Assembly (NCBI GenBank): GCA_964520425.1
Contig: CAZFMX010000022.1
Location: 1-40,708, forward strand
DNA from: JAFGFY01 sp964520425
GTDB lineage: Bacteria; Desulfobacterota; DSM-4660; Desulfatiglandales; HGW-15
DNA: 40,708 bases
Direction of reading: 5' to 3'
Shown here: positions 1 to 8,741 of the stretch, piece by piece
Position numbering within the stretch: position 1 is the stretch's first letter
How the letters are laid out: every line of letters starts with the position of its first letter
The notes under the pieces: generated by a model
Told to the model about the DNA's origin: nothing
Database searches by the model: none
The model's input: only the letters and a program-made list of their open reading frames with translations
Translations under genes and position numbers: made by a program

Positions 1-562
1 AATGCCCGTTGTTCAGGGCCCTTCGCACAAAGGCATAGGATGCCGTGTCCACATCGATGGAAAAGGTGGATACCGCTTCTTCGGAGACCAGCTTCAGGGG
101 ATTCGGCTTAAAGTCCTCGAACCGGTCGCGCCCCACATAGGTCTGATCAGGAATTTTGGGCTTTCCCGCTTCAGGTGGTGCCATCCCGATTCTGGACATT
201 AGCTTGATTTCAGTTTTCCTCATGGCATCAGAAGACTGACGCATCGGTGTGCTTATTTTCATTCTTTGAACAGCAGATTGTTTTGAAGAGATGACGACCA
301 TCAAGACAAGAAGACTCACGGCAGCAACAGAACCTATGGCACCTATGATAATGGGTTTGTTCATGGCTACGCCTCCTTTTGTTTTTTTACCCATTAGACG
401 ACCGAGCCATGAAAATCCTTTGATCTTTTGTTGCTTTTTTTCCGTTTGAACCCGAAATTCCGTCATTGCAACCTTGAGCGTTTCCTCCCGTGCTTTTTCA
501 TCCGGTTCGGGAATGGAGAGCTTGTCCATGATTTGTTTCAGTCTTTTATCTTCCATTTTCAT
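1..562 (-). CDS. VWA-domain protein (YfbK-type), N-terminal part, cut by window edge
   Basis: The frame is open from the ATG at 562 to the window edge (187 codons). A short charged cytoplasmic segment comes first. A membrane helix follows at about residues 69-91 (PIIIGAIGSVAAVSLLVLMV). Then comes the motif EEAVSTFSIDVDTASYAFVR, which is typical of the region before the von Willebrand A domain in YfbK-like proteins. The VWA domain itself would lie outside the window. The start overlaps the end of the sigma factor gene by 17 bases. GGAAGG lies too close to the first ATG (562), so the second ATG (556) may be the true start. Overlap with an ECF sigma gene suggests translational coupling. The cytoplasmic N-terminus could act like an anti-sigma segment, but that is inference. 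Confidence 0.85.
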   Translation of the reverse strand, partial: MKMEDKRLKQIMDKLSIPEPDEKAREETLKVAMTEFRVQTEKKQQKIKGFSWLGRLMGKKTKGGVAMNKPIIIGAIGSVAAVSLLVLMVVISSKQSAVQRMKISTPMRQSSDAMRKTEIKLMSRIGMAPPEAGKPKIPDQTYVGRDRFEDFKPNPLKLVSEEAVSTFSIDVDTASYAFVRRALNNGH

Positions 563-1097
563 ACCTTCCGGTAATGAATTTCTCGATACTCTTGCGTGCC
601 CGATGAATCCGCCAGGAAATCGTTGTCTCCGAGCAGTTGAGCACTTTGGAGGCCTCCTTATGGCTCAATCCTTCGGAGAGCACCAGGATGATTGCGTCCT
701 TCTGTTTGTCCGGGAGTTTGTCGATCTCCTCATATATGAGACGGGATTCCATGGCCTCTTCAGGAGATGGGACTGGATTTCCAGTGAATTCCCCATTGGT
801 TATCGGTGTTTCGTATGACCTGTTTCTTCCTCTTTTTCGAAGGAAGTCCGTGGCGGCGTTGATGGTGATACGGAAGAGCCAGGTTTTAAACGATGATCTG
901 TGTCCAAAACTATTCAGCTTACGGGCCAGTATAATGAAGACTTCCTGCGTAATATCCTCTGCATCCTCTTTGATCCGGCAATACTTAAAGGCCAGCCCAT
1001 ACACGACCCTGTAGTACCTCTGAACGAGATTCTCAAAGGCGTTCTCATGGCCGCTTTGTGCAAGGTCAACCAGTTCCATGTCCGTATAGCTATCCAT
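546..1097 (-). CDS. RNA polymerase sigma factor, ECF (sigma-70 family)
   Basis: A 183-residue protein with the two-domain ECF layout. Region 2 is at about residues 10-80 (ENLVQRYYRVVYGLAFKYC, then EDAEDITQEVFI). Region 4 is at about 110-170 (LPDKQKDAIILVLSEGLSHK, then an HTH with SETTISWRIHRARKSI). The DITQEVF core motif and the spacing are typical of ECF factors that direct RNA polymerase to stress or envelope regulons. It is the first gene of an overlapping pair with the VWA-domain membrane protein. That pairing suggests a membrane-linked control module, although no classical zinc-binding anti-sigma motif is visible. An AAGGTG lies about 11 bases before the ATG. The target promoters cannot be read from this window. 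Confidence 0.93.
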   Translation of the reverse strand: MDSYTDMELVDLAQSGHENAFENLVQRYYRVVYGLAFKYCRIKEDAEDITQEVFIILARKLNSFGHRSSFKTWLFRITINAATDFLRKRGRNRSYETPITNGEFTGNPVPSPEEAMESRLIYEEIDKLPDKQKDAIILVLSEGLSHKEASKVLNCSETTISWRIHRARKSIEKFITGRYENGR

Positions 1098-1189
1098 AGA
1101 GAGATTTCACCTTTTATCTGCTTAGACGATATTTCTTGGCAAATCCTTTGAAAAAAGTCCTTCTCACAATCGGCAAGGGGGATTTCCCT

Positions 1190-1957
1190 TTATTTAAACA
1201 CATCCTTTCTTCGACGAAGTTCAACAAACACATCAAAGGGATCTGAATCATCCATGCCAAGGGCTGATTTGACCTCCTTCTCACCCGCCCTTAAAAAGAT
1301 ATTGGTCCTTTTCTCCTCCCCAATAGTGGAGGGGACCGTAGGGCTCCCCTGTTTCCTCATGTCGAGGAGTTCCTGGTATCGAGTCTGGACGATTTCGTTT
1401 TTTGGCTCAACGGTCAGGGCGTAACGGAGGTTCTCAGCCCCATATTCATGACCGCAAAAGATCAGGGTTTCTTCAGGCAAAGATGCAAGACGATTTAAGG
1501 ACCGAAATAGAGCCTCCGGTCCTCCTCCATAGAGCCGTCCGCAGCCCCCCACAAAGAGGGTGTCCCCGGTCCATAAAACAGGATCTCCATCCGATCGTGT
1601 CATGAAATAGCAGACATCGTTTTCCGTATGTCCCGGTGTGGCGATCACTCGAATCTCAACAGGACCAAAGGAGAGTCGATCCCCATCCTCAACAACCCTG
1701 TCAAGGGTGGGAATCCGACCTTTATCCGGGCCTATGATTTCACACCCCATGACCTCTCTGAGCTTTGCATTTCCGTCCGTATGATCAAAATGACGGTGGG
1801 TGTTGAAGACCGCCTTAATCTCTATCCCGTATTTTGAGGCATACGCCAAAACCGGGTCTGGATCGCCAGGATCAACGACAAAGGCCTTTTTCCCTTCGTA
1901 TCGATAGATAAATATGTAATTGTCCGCCAAGGCAGGAATAAATTCAATTGCCGTCAC
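1190..1957 (-). CDS. Hydroxyacylglutathione hydrolase-like metallo-hydrolase (glyoxalase II family)
   Basis: A 255-residue metallo-beta-lactamase-fold enzyme of normal glyoxalase II length. The metal-binding motif is H54-x-H56-x-D58-H59 (THRHFDH). Further ligands are H110 (TPGH), D132 (TGDTLF) and H170 (CGHEYG). The GDTLFVGGCGR segment and the C-terminal helical region favour the GloB branch over generic MBL proteins. Glyoxalase II hydrolyses S-lactoylglutathione. In a sulfate reducer the thiol may differ, so the true substrate is uncertain. The start is GTG at 1957, preceded at six bases by AAGGAG. No better ATG is in frame. The gene stands apart from its neighbours by 92 and 177 bases. Confidence 0.88.
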   Translation of the reverse strand: MTAIEFIPALADNYIFIYRYEGKKAFVVDPGDPDPVLAYASKYGIEIKAVFNTHRHFDHTDGNAKLREVMGCEIIGPDKGRIPTLDRVVEDGDRLSFGPVEIRVIATPGHTENDVCYFMTRSDGDPVLWTGDTLFVGGCGRLYGGGPEALFRSLNRLASLPEETLIFCGHEYGAENLRYALTVEPKNEIVQTRYQELLDMRKQGSPTVPSTIGEEKRTNIFLRAGEKEVKSALGMDDSDPFDVFVELRRRKDVFK

Positions 1958-2134
1958 GATGGACTCCTTGATATCTCATATTGGGGCCTCAATCTCTGCC
2001 CGTCCAACCATCTGCTTATAGCCTGACATCTTCTTCAACCCCTGGTCAAATCGTATGGTTCAAAGGCTCGGCGAAGAGATGGACTTGGCGGGAACTATTC
2101 TGCTTTATGAATGAGGAAAAAGGAAAGGCGGAAA

Positions 2135-2929
2135 TCAGATATTTGCCGAAATAATAGAATGCATATTGAGAGCTCTATCTGAAAAGATCCAGTCAACCCC
2201 CCTATTTATTTCCCTGAATAGACAATTTTTTGAATTTGCGTAGCCGGTCCCGACCTTTTGTCCAATAGCCTGGTGTCTTGTCTTAACCCGTTCTGTGATG
2301 AAAAAGTAGTGTCCTGCAATCCCGCCGTAGTTTTCCCTAATGGCTATTTCACTAAGATTATGAACATTGGTCTCAGCAATAGGGACAAAGGTTTGGGACT
2401 GGACAAAGTGAATGAACTCGAACATTCCCGGGTTCATTGAAAGAATATGAAAATCCTCAATGGGATCGAGTTGTGAAAGAAGATTGCTCATGACTTGACT
2501 CTGATACGCGGGATCCGGATAAGTCTCCATTTTTATCTCAATCATTAGGTGCAGCTTCTTTCCATATCTGAGAATGACTTCCTCCAACGAAGGGATCATG
2601 GGATATTCAGATCTGATCTCGGCCATTGTCATGCTGTTGAGCATAGAGATGGATCCGAACAATCTCTGAAAGTCAACATCATGAAATACAATGGGCTGTA
2701 AATCCTTTGTCCATCGAACATCCAGTTCAATGCCCCAGACCCCATGGTCCCTCACCCTGTCAAAGGCTGCGATTGTATTCTCAAGAATTCGTCTATTATC
2801 GTGCTCTCCCCGGTGTGAAACAAGTCTACACTCTTCAAGCTTTTCTTTGCTCGGAAGGGTCTGTGGCAAAGCGGAGATCAAACCATCCGCGATGACGTGA
2901 AAAATTTTTTCTATCCAGGAATAAATCAT
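2135..2929 (-). CDS. Glycerophosphodiester phosphodiesterase family protein
   Basis: A GDPD-type TIM barrel of about 264 residues. The catalytic signature is clear: SHRG (about 38-41), ENTIAAF, GIELDVR with the metal-binding Glu-x-Asp, and the VFHD motif. The C-terminal strand IFSDRA closes the barrel. These enzymes split glycerophosphodiesters into glycerol-3-phosphate and an alcohol. The ORF can start at TTG 2944 or ATG 2929. I use the ATG, although neither has a strong ribosome-binding site. No signal peptide is convincing, so it is probably cytoplasmic. It has no obvious operon partner. Confidence 0.87.
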   Translation of the reverse strand: MIYSWIEKIFHVIADGLISALPQTLPSKEKLEECRLVSHRGEHDNRRILENTIAAFDRVRDHGVWGIELDVRWTKDLQPIVFHDVDFQRLFGSISMLNSMTMAEIRSEYPMIPSLEEVILRYGKKLHLMIEIKMETYPDPAYQSQVMSNLLSQLDPIEDFHILSMNPGMFEFIHFVQSQTFVPIAETNVHNLSEIAIRENYGGIAGHYFFITERVKTRHQAIGQKVGTGYANSKNCLFREINRGVDWIFSDRALNMHSIISANI

Positions 2930-3021
2930 ATCGCAGAATATCAAGTCTCTATTTCTTGGTCGTTCTCCCGATCAATTCCTTGTGCCCTTTTTCATTTTTT
3001 CACGGATCAAATTAAAAATAA

Positions 3022-3248
3022 GGCATGGGCTGTTCCCTCAAAACGATATCTCAGAAAAAAATTCCACTGAATCGCACCGTGATCTGAGCTTTGAGGGAAC
3101 AAGCCCCGGGGTGTACCCCGGGGGGTATGCCCCAGAACCCATGGCAGAATGTATAGCTCGCTTGGAAGAGAAGTTCTCTTAAACCCTCAAAGGTCAGATC
3201 ACCGCCACCGGACCTTATAGATATCGTTTTGGGGGAATAGTCCATGCC
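3022..3248. repeat. Large imperfect inverted repeat (about 70-base arms) in intergenic space
   Basis: The left arm, 3022-3097, and right arm, 3184-3248, are imperfect reverse complements. Shared blocks include ggcatgg, CAAAACGATATCT, GTGATCTGA and CTTTGAGGG. The arms enclose about 86 bases. These include two 8-base self-palindromes, CCCCGGGG at 3104-3111 and 3116-3123, separated by TGTA. The element fills most of the 392-base gap between the GDPD and ion channel genes. It looks like a non-autonomous mobile or palindromic intergenic element. Short ORFs across it are artefacts of the palindrome. Confidence 0.8.
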
Positions 3249-3321
3249 TCATTACACATCAAAACAATCGTATGTCCCATCAAAAAAATGAAGATAATCT
3301 CAGAAATTCTAATACAAAACA

Positions 3322-4149
3322 CTAGTTTCCATCGTACTCTTGGTAGATCACATGGCCGCATGATTTGCAGTGCGATGCATCCTTTTCATGATATCTCAGC
3401 CCGCAGTCAGGGCAAATAACTTCCTTCTTCGATCCCATTCGTACCCATTCCTTGATGATCCGGCTTGCCTGCCATGGTAAAAGAATGATTCCAGACAATA
3501 CCATAACGACTGTGACCCATCTTCCAGCCTCTGTATAGGGGACGATGTCTCCAAATCCAACGGTAGTTAGGCTGACGACAGTGAAGTAAAAGGCATCCCC
3601 GAAATTTTTCACATGCTCATTGACGCCGCTTTCAACATAGTAGAAAAATCCTGATGATATGAAGAAGATGATAAAAACAGTTAGCATTAGACGAATGACA
3701 TTCAGTAAATGAGAGGTCAGATTTCCGAAGAAGAAGATCGGGTCCGCCGTGAATCTCAGGAATCGAAATATACGGAAGACTCGAAAGATGCGAATCAGTC
3801 TAACGATGCCAATTTGTGATGTCATCCCGAAAACAGGGAGAACAAGGAGGGAGAGGGTCGGCAGGATAGCTATGAGGTCGATGATACTGTATATGTCTTT
3901 CGACTGCTTCACCCGGTCCCTTGCACTATACAACCTCACAATGTATTCCACGATGAAGAAGCAGACAATGATCACTTCCGCTTTCCAGAGAAACGCCTCG
4001 GTTCCCTCTGATATGGCATAGGTATCGATAACGAATATGGCACAGACACAGAGATTCAGGAAGATAATAGAAACGTCGATCGCCTTTCCCAACGGGGTTT
4101 TACAATCGATAAGATAGAACTCTATGGTCTCTCTAAGACTCCGTACCAT
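3322..4149 (-). CDS. Voltage-gated potassium channel (Kv-like) with C-terminal zinc ribbon
   Basis: A 275-residue six-helix ion channel. S1-S3 occupy about residues 20-110. The S4 sensor at about 118-137 has regularly spaced arginines (RLIRIFRVFRIFRFLRF). The pore helix ends in the K+ selectivity filter TTVGFGD. A short cytosolic tail carries CPDCGLRYHEKDASHCKSCG, a four-cysteine zinc ribbon. The ATG at 4149 begins MVRSLRE and has GAGGA just upstream. A longer frame from TTG 4221 would overlap the preceding gene and adds a lysine/arginine-rich stretch without support. The channel would pass K+ through the inner membrane. It lies 38 bases after the transglutaminase-like gene and may be co-transcribed with it. 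Confidence 0.92.
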   Translation of the reverse strand: MVRSLRETIEFYLIDCKTPLGKAIDVSIIFLNLCVCAIFVIDTYAISEGTEAFLWKAEVIIVCFFIVEYIVRLYSARDRVKQSKDIYSIIDLIAILPTLSLLVLPVFGMTSQIGIVRLIRIFRVFRIFRFLRFTADPIFFFGNLTSHLLNVIRLMLTVFIIFFISSGFFYYVESGVNEHVKNFGDAFYFTVVSLTTVGFGDIVPYTEAGRWVTVVMVLSGIILLPWQASRIIKEWVRMGSKKEVICPDCGLRYHEKDASHCKSCGHVIYQEYDGN

Positions 4150-4187
4150 GGTCCTCTCTTTTCGGCGTAATCTTCCACCCTTCCGTC

Positions 4188-5993
4188 CTATTCTCCTTTT
4201 TTGAACGGAGGGATAAGCCAAAGGGATTCATTCAGTCCTTTTTCCGAGCGGAAGGTGATATCATGGCCTGCCCCCGTGAGGGAGACTTGATCCGGTGTGA
4301 TTCGAATGTGAAATTCCTCATCAGGCCTTCTCCTACGCAGGATATTGGCAAGGAGCACCACCTTTTCCGTCCCGTCTCCGCGCCGGTAGTTCCAGACTTC
4401 ATCAGGCTGAGCCAGACGGCCATTCTCATCATAGATGGACTCGTCAGGCATGGCTTGAATTTCAGCCAAAAGGTCGGCCTCATCAAGGGAATCCGTGCCC
4501 AAAACGGACACGGGGTTTCTATCCATGGCTGCTAACAAAAAGGGTTCAGGCTCCGTTCGAAGAAGATCACGGTAGGCATAGAAGGCCATCCCGGCCATAT
4601 CATTTCCCTCTCGAATATCTTCCAAACGCCGAATGATCTCCTCCCTGGACATCTCCAAGTCGATCCCCAAAGGTTTTTGACCTGAGACAAAGACCTTCTT
4701 TGACTGATTAGGCAGATGGGGGCGGACTCGGCAGAATTGGGCGAGATTGTCAATAGCGTGGATCATATCTAAACAGTCTGAAGCAAAGAGCTCCTTGAGC
4801 CTGTCCACATCCTCGGTATTTTCGGGGTCGATATCGTGTTGGTTCACGAAATCTTCAAGGGCATTGAAGTCAATGCGCCTTGACAAAGGGGTGTGGCGAA
4901 ACTCCCCTCGATCGATCTCCGCCATGAGCTTGTCCCGCGTGTTGTCATTCATTCGAAAAGGGCTTCCATGCTCGTAGGCAAAGACCCGATCCGCTCCAAT
5001 GTAATGATCCCTCCCGTGAAAATCCCATTTGAGCTGGAAGCATTCCTGCATGTCCCGGTTGTGACGCAGAAAATTCCCAAGGATCTCTCCATTGAGTTTC
5101 GTTCTCAAGTAGTTTTTCAGCCGATCCTCAAAATGGACATAGACCTTCTCATCAATAGTCGCCTCTTCATATAGTATATGTATCAATCCCGTTTCGTGTG
5201 CCACCATGGTCACACGCTCGTTCTCCAGAGCCCTCCGGGCCTGGGCTGAAAGGGCTGTCCCATTGAACCACATGTTCTTTGTAACCAACCGACGATTATT
5301 TGTGAGGATGCCGTCATCCAGATCCACATAGTTCTGAGAGTGGAGAGGTGTGGCCATGATGTAGATATCTTTGAGAGGGGTTTGGGCCACCACAAACAGG
5401 GCTGCCCCGTACAAGGCCGCCAGAGACACACATTCCCCGGCCCCTGTATGGTAGTTGGGTTTATATTGGAAGGCGTCCATTGCCTCGACCGTCTCGGTCT
5501 TCCAATAGGGAATAACATTCCCCTCGTATTTGTCCAGACCAAAGTGGGTTCGTATATCTATATCAAAGTAGTACTTGTCCCCCTCATACCCAAAAAGGGC
5601 GTTGGACCTCGCGAGGGTTTCACGGCTGATGAAATCCTTAAATCGTGCCAACTCCTGCTCTTTGGTCGTAAGTCCCCAGGTATCCAGGTCCAGGTTGAAC
5701 TGGTAATGATCCATAATGTATTGTTTGACCCTCAGAATTCGTCGGTAAGGATTCATTCGTTCCAGTCCGTCGAACCAGGGGTCTTCCCGCCAACGCCATA
5801 TTCTTGGAGACATGATGTTTGCCAGGACAAGGCTGTAGATCAGCTCGGGGAAAAGGAACATTTCCATGTCCGAGAGGGTGACTGCCGACGATTTTCGTTC
5901 CAGTTCCTTTGATCTTACCAAAATACCCTTCTCCGTCTCACTTAAAGTCCGAAAACTTGATGGTCTCGCCGGGTGATTTGACAATGAAATCAT
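4188..5993 (-). CDS. Transglutaminase-like protein, about 600 residues
   Basis: The central part has the papain-like transglutaminase triad: C188 in GAGECVSLA, H218 in TPLHSQNY and an Asp at about 224-227 in VDLDDG. Flanking domains are not recognised. Bacterial members of this fold may be proteases or amidases, and the substrate here is unknown. There is no signal peptide. The ATG at 5993 overlaps DUF1638 by 56 bases and has GGGAAG directly against it. A TTG at 5921 (residue 25) lies just after the DUF1638 stop with GAGAAGGG at good spacing, and may be the real start. Tight packing with DUF1638 and the arylsulfotransferase-like gene suggests one operon. Confidence 0.75.
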   Translation of the reverse strand: MISLSNHPARPSSFRTLSETEKGILVRSKELERKSSAVTLSDMEMFLFPELIYSLVLANIMSPRIWRWREDPWFDGLERMNPYRRILRVKQYIMDHYQFNLDLDTWGLTTKEQELARFKDFISRETLARSNALFGYEGDKYYFDIDIRTHFGLDKYEGNVIPYWKTETVEAMDAFQYKPNYHTGAGECVSLAALYGAALFVVAQTPLKDIYIMATPLHSQNYVDLDDGILTNNRRLVTKNMWFNGTALSAQARRALENERVTMVAHETGLIHILYEEATIDEKVYVHFEDRLKNYLRTKLNGEILGNFLRHNRDMQECFQLKWDFHGRDHYIGADRVFAYEHGSPFRMNDNTRDKLMAEIDRGEFRHTPLSRRIDFNALEDFVNQHDIDPENTEDVDRLKELFASDCLDMIHAIDNLAQFCRVRPHLPNQSKKVFVSGQKPLGIDLEMSREEIIRRLEDIREGNDMAGMAFYAYRDLLRTEPEPFLLAAMDRNPVSVLGTDSLDEADLLAEIQAMPDESIYDENGRLAQPDEVWNYRRGDGTEKVVLLANILRRRRPDEEFHIRITPDQVSLTGAGHDITFRSEKGLNESLWLIPPFKKGE

Positions 5994-6666
5994 CTTCCCA
6001 GGGACCCTGAATCAATCTCTTGATCAATAGGTTTGAACCACGTATTTCTTCAAATCGTAGATTAAACTTCTCAGCCGTTCGACGCGCGTAATCCCTATGT
6101 CGTCCCTGATCATCCTGGCCTGTATTGATATAGGCAAGGCGTGTATAGTTCTTGAGCATCATCTTCATCACCTTATCAGCTTGTTCCCGGCCATAACGCT
6201 CTATCAGGCGCTTATGCTCCTCGAACGGTGAATCCCCCACCTCAATCCATCCTTTGGTCAGATAGTATGTCCCCGGCTCCCGTCTCCCCTGCTCCCGATA
6301 GGCCGCAGTGGAACCTAAAAAAATGGCGATGCAGTCATCGACGCGGGGGACAACCAGAGTACATCTTTCAGCCTTAATTCCCACCACGCCCATTGAGCAA
6401 AGCCCATAGCCTAGGGTAATGACATCCACATCATCACCAATCTTGTCAACGGTCTGTTGCAGTGCCTCTCGCAGTTTCTCAGGGGTGATATGCAGGCCGA
6501 AATCAAGCACTTCATATGTCACATCTGGATGCAGAAGTGGCCGCATCTCTTCAATCACTGTTTTGCAGGCAACAACTCTGATTCGTTTTTCAGTCAATGC
6601 GCGATAGCCTTCTGCCTTTTCATCCGATGCGTCTCTTAATTTCTCTTCCCCCAAGCAGGATTCCAT
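5938..6666 (-). CDS. DUF1638 family protein
   Basis: 242 residues with the hallmarks of DUF1638: VVACKTVIEEM near the N-terminus, GYGLCSMGVVGIKA, then VPRVDDCIAIFLGS and PGTYYLTKGWIEVG. The biochemical role of DUF1638 is not established. Members often lie near corrinoid proteins and methylamine- or betaine-type methyltransferases, and this window has a corrinoid/methyl-pterin pair about 2.2 kb upstream on the same strand. A methyl-transfer accessory role is therefore plausible but inferred. The start overlaps the end of the arylsulfotransferase-like gene by 31 bases, and its end overlaps the transglutaminase-like gene. This indicates translational coupling of all three. Confidence 0.85.
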   Translation of the reverse strand: MESCLGEEKLRDASDEKAEGYRALTEKRIRVVACKTVIEEMRPLLHPDVTYEVLDFGLHITPEKLREALQQTVDKIGDDVDVITLGYGLCSMGVVGIKAERCTLVVPRVDDCIAIFLGSTAAYREQGRREPGTYYLTKGWIEVGDSPFEEHKRLIERYGREQADKVMKMMLKNYTRLAYINTGQDDQGRHRDYARRTAEKFNLRFEEIRGSNLLIKRLIQGPWEDDFIVKSPGETIKFSDFK

Positions 6667-8132
6667 AGCCCTTTCTGATCCTTGCCGATATCCGGAGTCG
6701 AGCCGTCTGTGGCAGGGATTTGGAAGTCAGATTTGTTAGGTGGAAAGACCGCGACTTCCTTTGGCTTTTCGAGTTGCGGAACCCAGTCATAGGGTACCCT
6801 ATAGGCACGATAGATCAGATTGGAAGTCTCCGGAAGCTTAGAGTTAAAGAGATAAGGATGGATATACTCCCATACCACCTCGAGTTCCGACGTCACCTCG
6901 ATCAAACGTCCGCCGACGCCTTGCGTAATCAGGGTATTGCCGTTGGGGAGGCGTTGTGCACTGGAGACAAGGGGACTATACTCCATGTATCCATGGAAGA
7001 AGCATGCATTATCGGTCAATCCTCTCATCTTCAGACTCTTGGGAGAGTACTCCCACACGATCTTCTTCGTGGTTGGATCAAATTCAATGACCCTAGAGTA
7101 ATCACGCCAAACATTATACTCTCCTTTTGGGGCCATGGCATTAGGCGATCCGTAACCACCCCAACCGCCGTTATCATAGACCATGATGTTCCCTTCGCCC
7201 GGAAGCCCCTTTGGAATCATATGGGTATGATGAGGACCGATAATCCGTTCTAAGTGAGCATCTTCGCCTTGATCATAATCAGGACCGCATCGCCAGACCA
7301 CCTTTCCTGTCTTGTGATCGATAATCAACAGGATATTGGCATGACGGCTATCGAATATGATGTTCTCCGGATGAAACCGCCCATCCCCATTGTCATACCA
7401 TTTGTTCGGTCCCAAGTAATTGGCGCAATTCTGATGCCACCAGTCGAGCCCACTCTGTGGCGCCCTGTCTATGGCTTTTTGTACAACCTCTTCACTGAAA
7501 GCCTGAAGGGCGTGGGTGGCGGCCTCATCAAATCCAAATTCATCATAGTGGTCGACAGCCTTCCATTCCCAGACAACCCTGTCGCTCGCCATATCCACTT
7601 CATATATCACATCGTCAATCAGCTGCATTTTATGAATCTTTGGATTAACGACATTAATGTGGCTCAGAATAAGCATGGTTCCTTCTTTGAAGTCCGGCGC
7701 TTTTGAACCAGGAACAAAGTAGAGTGGAAATCCCTTGATATTATAATCATGATGCTGTCTCGATGCCCATATGCCGGACTTCTTTCCCTTGTCAAATTTA
7801 TCAAAGCTCCAGACCACGTTGTTATCAAAATCCCGAATCTGTTGAGCGATCTGATCCTGCCCACCATCCGGCCAACCGGTTGTCTGTGTGCCGATGTATC
7901 CTCCCGGGTAGATCTTACTTGGAAAGCCATCCACCCCCGGCCAGGTCTTGACAAGGTTCCCGTTCATGTCGATCAGGCGACCCTCTTCTCCGGCGAGGAT
8001 AGTAAATCCATTAAAGCATTTCCCCGGCTTGTAGATGGTCGTTGCCGTGGGATATACGCTCGGCATGGACAAGAGCCCAAGAGGATATATAAGAGCGATA
8101 CCAATAATAAGGATACAGATTTTCTTTTTCAT
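6636..8132 (-). CDS. Arylsulfotransferase (ASST)-like secreted or anchored protein
   Basis: 498 residues from the ATG at 8132, which follows GGGAGG at seven bases. A longer frame to 8201 lacks such support. An N-terminal hydrophobic segment (KKICILIIGIALIYPLGLL) is a signal peptide or anchor. The body is a six-bladed-propeller type sequence with repeated VVWEW, VVWRCG, IVWEYSP and VVWEYIHP blades, as in ASST. Candidate catalytic histidines sit in DSRHAN (about 264) and GPHHTHM (about 301-304), with HGYMEYSP further on. Family enzymes transfer sulfate between phenols in the periplasm without PAPS. Substrate and direction are unknown here. A partner DsbA/DsbB-like pair is not in the window. Confidence 0.85.
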   Translation of the reverse strand: MKKKICILIIGIALIYPLGLLSMPSVYPTATTIYKPGKCFNGFTILAGEEGRLIDMNGNLVKTWPGVDGFPSKIYPGGYIGTQTTGWPDGGQDQIAQQIRDFDNNVVWSFDKFDKGKKSGIWASRQHHDYNIKGFPLYFVPGSKAPDFKEGTMLILSHINVVNPKIHKMQLIDDVIYEVDMASDRVVWEWKAVDHYDEFGFDEAATHALQAFSEEVVQKAIDRAPQSGLDWWHQNCANYLGPNKWYDNGDGRFHPENIIFDSRHANILLIIDHKTGKVVWRCGPDYDQGEDAHLERIIGPHHTHMIPKGLPGEGNIMVYDNGGWGGYGSPNAMAPKGEYNVWRDYSRVIEFDPTTKKIVWEYSPKSLKMRGLTDNACFFHGYMEYSPLVSSAQRLPNGNTLITQGVGGRLIEVTSELEVVWEYIHPYLFNSKLPETSNLIYRAYRVPYDWVPQLEKPKEVAVFPPNKSDFQIPATDGSTPDIGKDQKGLWNPAWGKRN

Positions 8133-8603
8133 TCCTAACCTCCCTGAGAATTGATATATCCAGGTTTTTTCTTTTTCAGTCATAACAGCCTCTGATCCCA
8201 TATGGCCATCGTATTCACTGTTATTTTGACCATAACACGCTCAATCTCGCTATGTACAGGGGTTTTTAGGAGGTCTGAAAAACGGCTACTCTCCCAACTC
8301 GTCCTCAATAGTTCCGGCGTAGCGGGACGGAGGGGAGAAAGATGGAATCATCAAAAAGTGAAGGAACATTAGACAAGAGAATAGGGAGGGATTATCTGGT
8401 ATTCATCCGGGACAAACTGAAGGAAGGGTTCGGATTTGGCTCATCCCAGAGGAGTGAACCAGGCCGAACAAGCGATGGGGAAGGTCATGGCTCTCCTTTC
8501 AAGGCCATATCCCATAGGTGGGGGCTAACGGACTTCACAGCGAGCCATTATTTAGCTTTTACTCCTTGGAGCCATTTGGAGTCTCCGAGAAGGTATTTGA
8601 AGA

Positions 8604-8625
8604 TCCCTGCAGAAAGCTGCAGGGA
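8604..8625. repeat. REP-like hairpin with perfect 9-bp stem
   Basis: TCCCTGCAG, loop AAAG, CTGCAGGGA. It is nested in a longer weak palindrome, CATTTGG-AG-TCC near 8573 against GGAATCTCCCAAATG near 8623-8637. The pattern (T)CCC-GCAG-AAGCTGC-GGGA recurs in degenerate form at 8718-8741 and possibly near 29283-29318. This suggests a dispersed REP-type family. Confidence 0.7.
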
Positions 8626-8666
8626 ATCTCCCAAATGTAAGGAAGTCTATTATTGTAATTCGCCCG

Positions 8667-8710
8667 CCCCGTTAAATCCCTCCGGGTGCGCGAAACGCTA
8701 TTTAACGGGG
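8667..8710. repeat. Inverted repeat, 11-bp perfect arms
   Basis: CCCCGTTAAAT at 8667-8677 pairs with ATTTAACGGGG at 8700-8710 across a 22-base loop. The loop can itself form GCG-CGAAA-CGC. No U-run follows on either strand, so it is not a standard terminator. Confidence 0.7.
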
Positions 8711-8717
8711 AGAGCTA

Positions 8718-8741
8718 ATCCCGCAGCAAGCTATGGGGGAT
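8718..8741. repeat. Degenerate REP-like palindrome
   Basis: ATCCCGCAGCAAGCT-ATGGGGGAT resembles the perfect hairpin at 8604-8625 with mismatches. It follows the 11-bp inverted repeat directly, making a hairpin chain. Confidence 0.5.

Noticed and set aside
3051..3245. 64-66 codon ORFs on both strands across the inverted repeat
   Set aside because: They mirror each other because of the palindrome.
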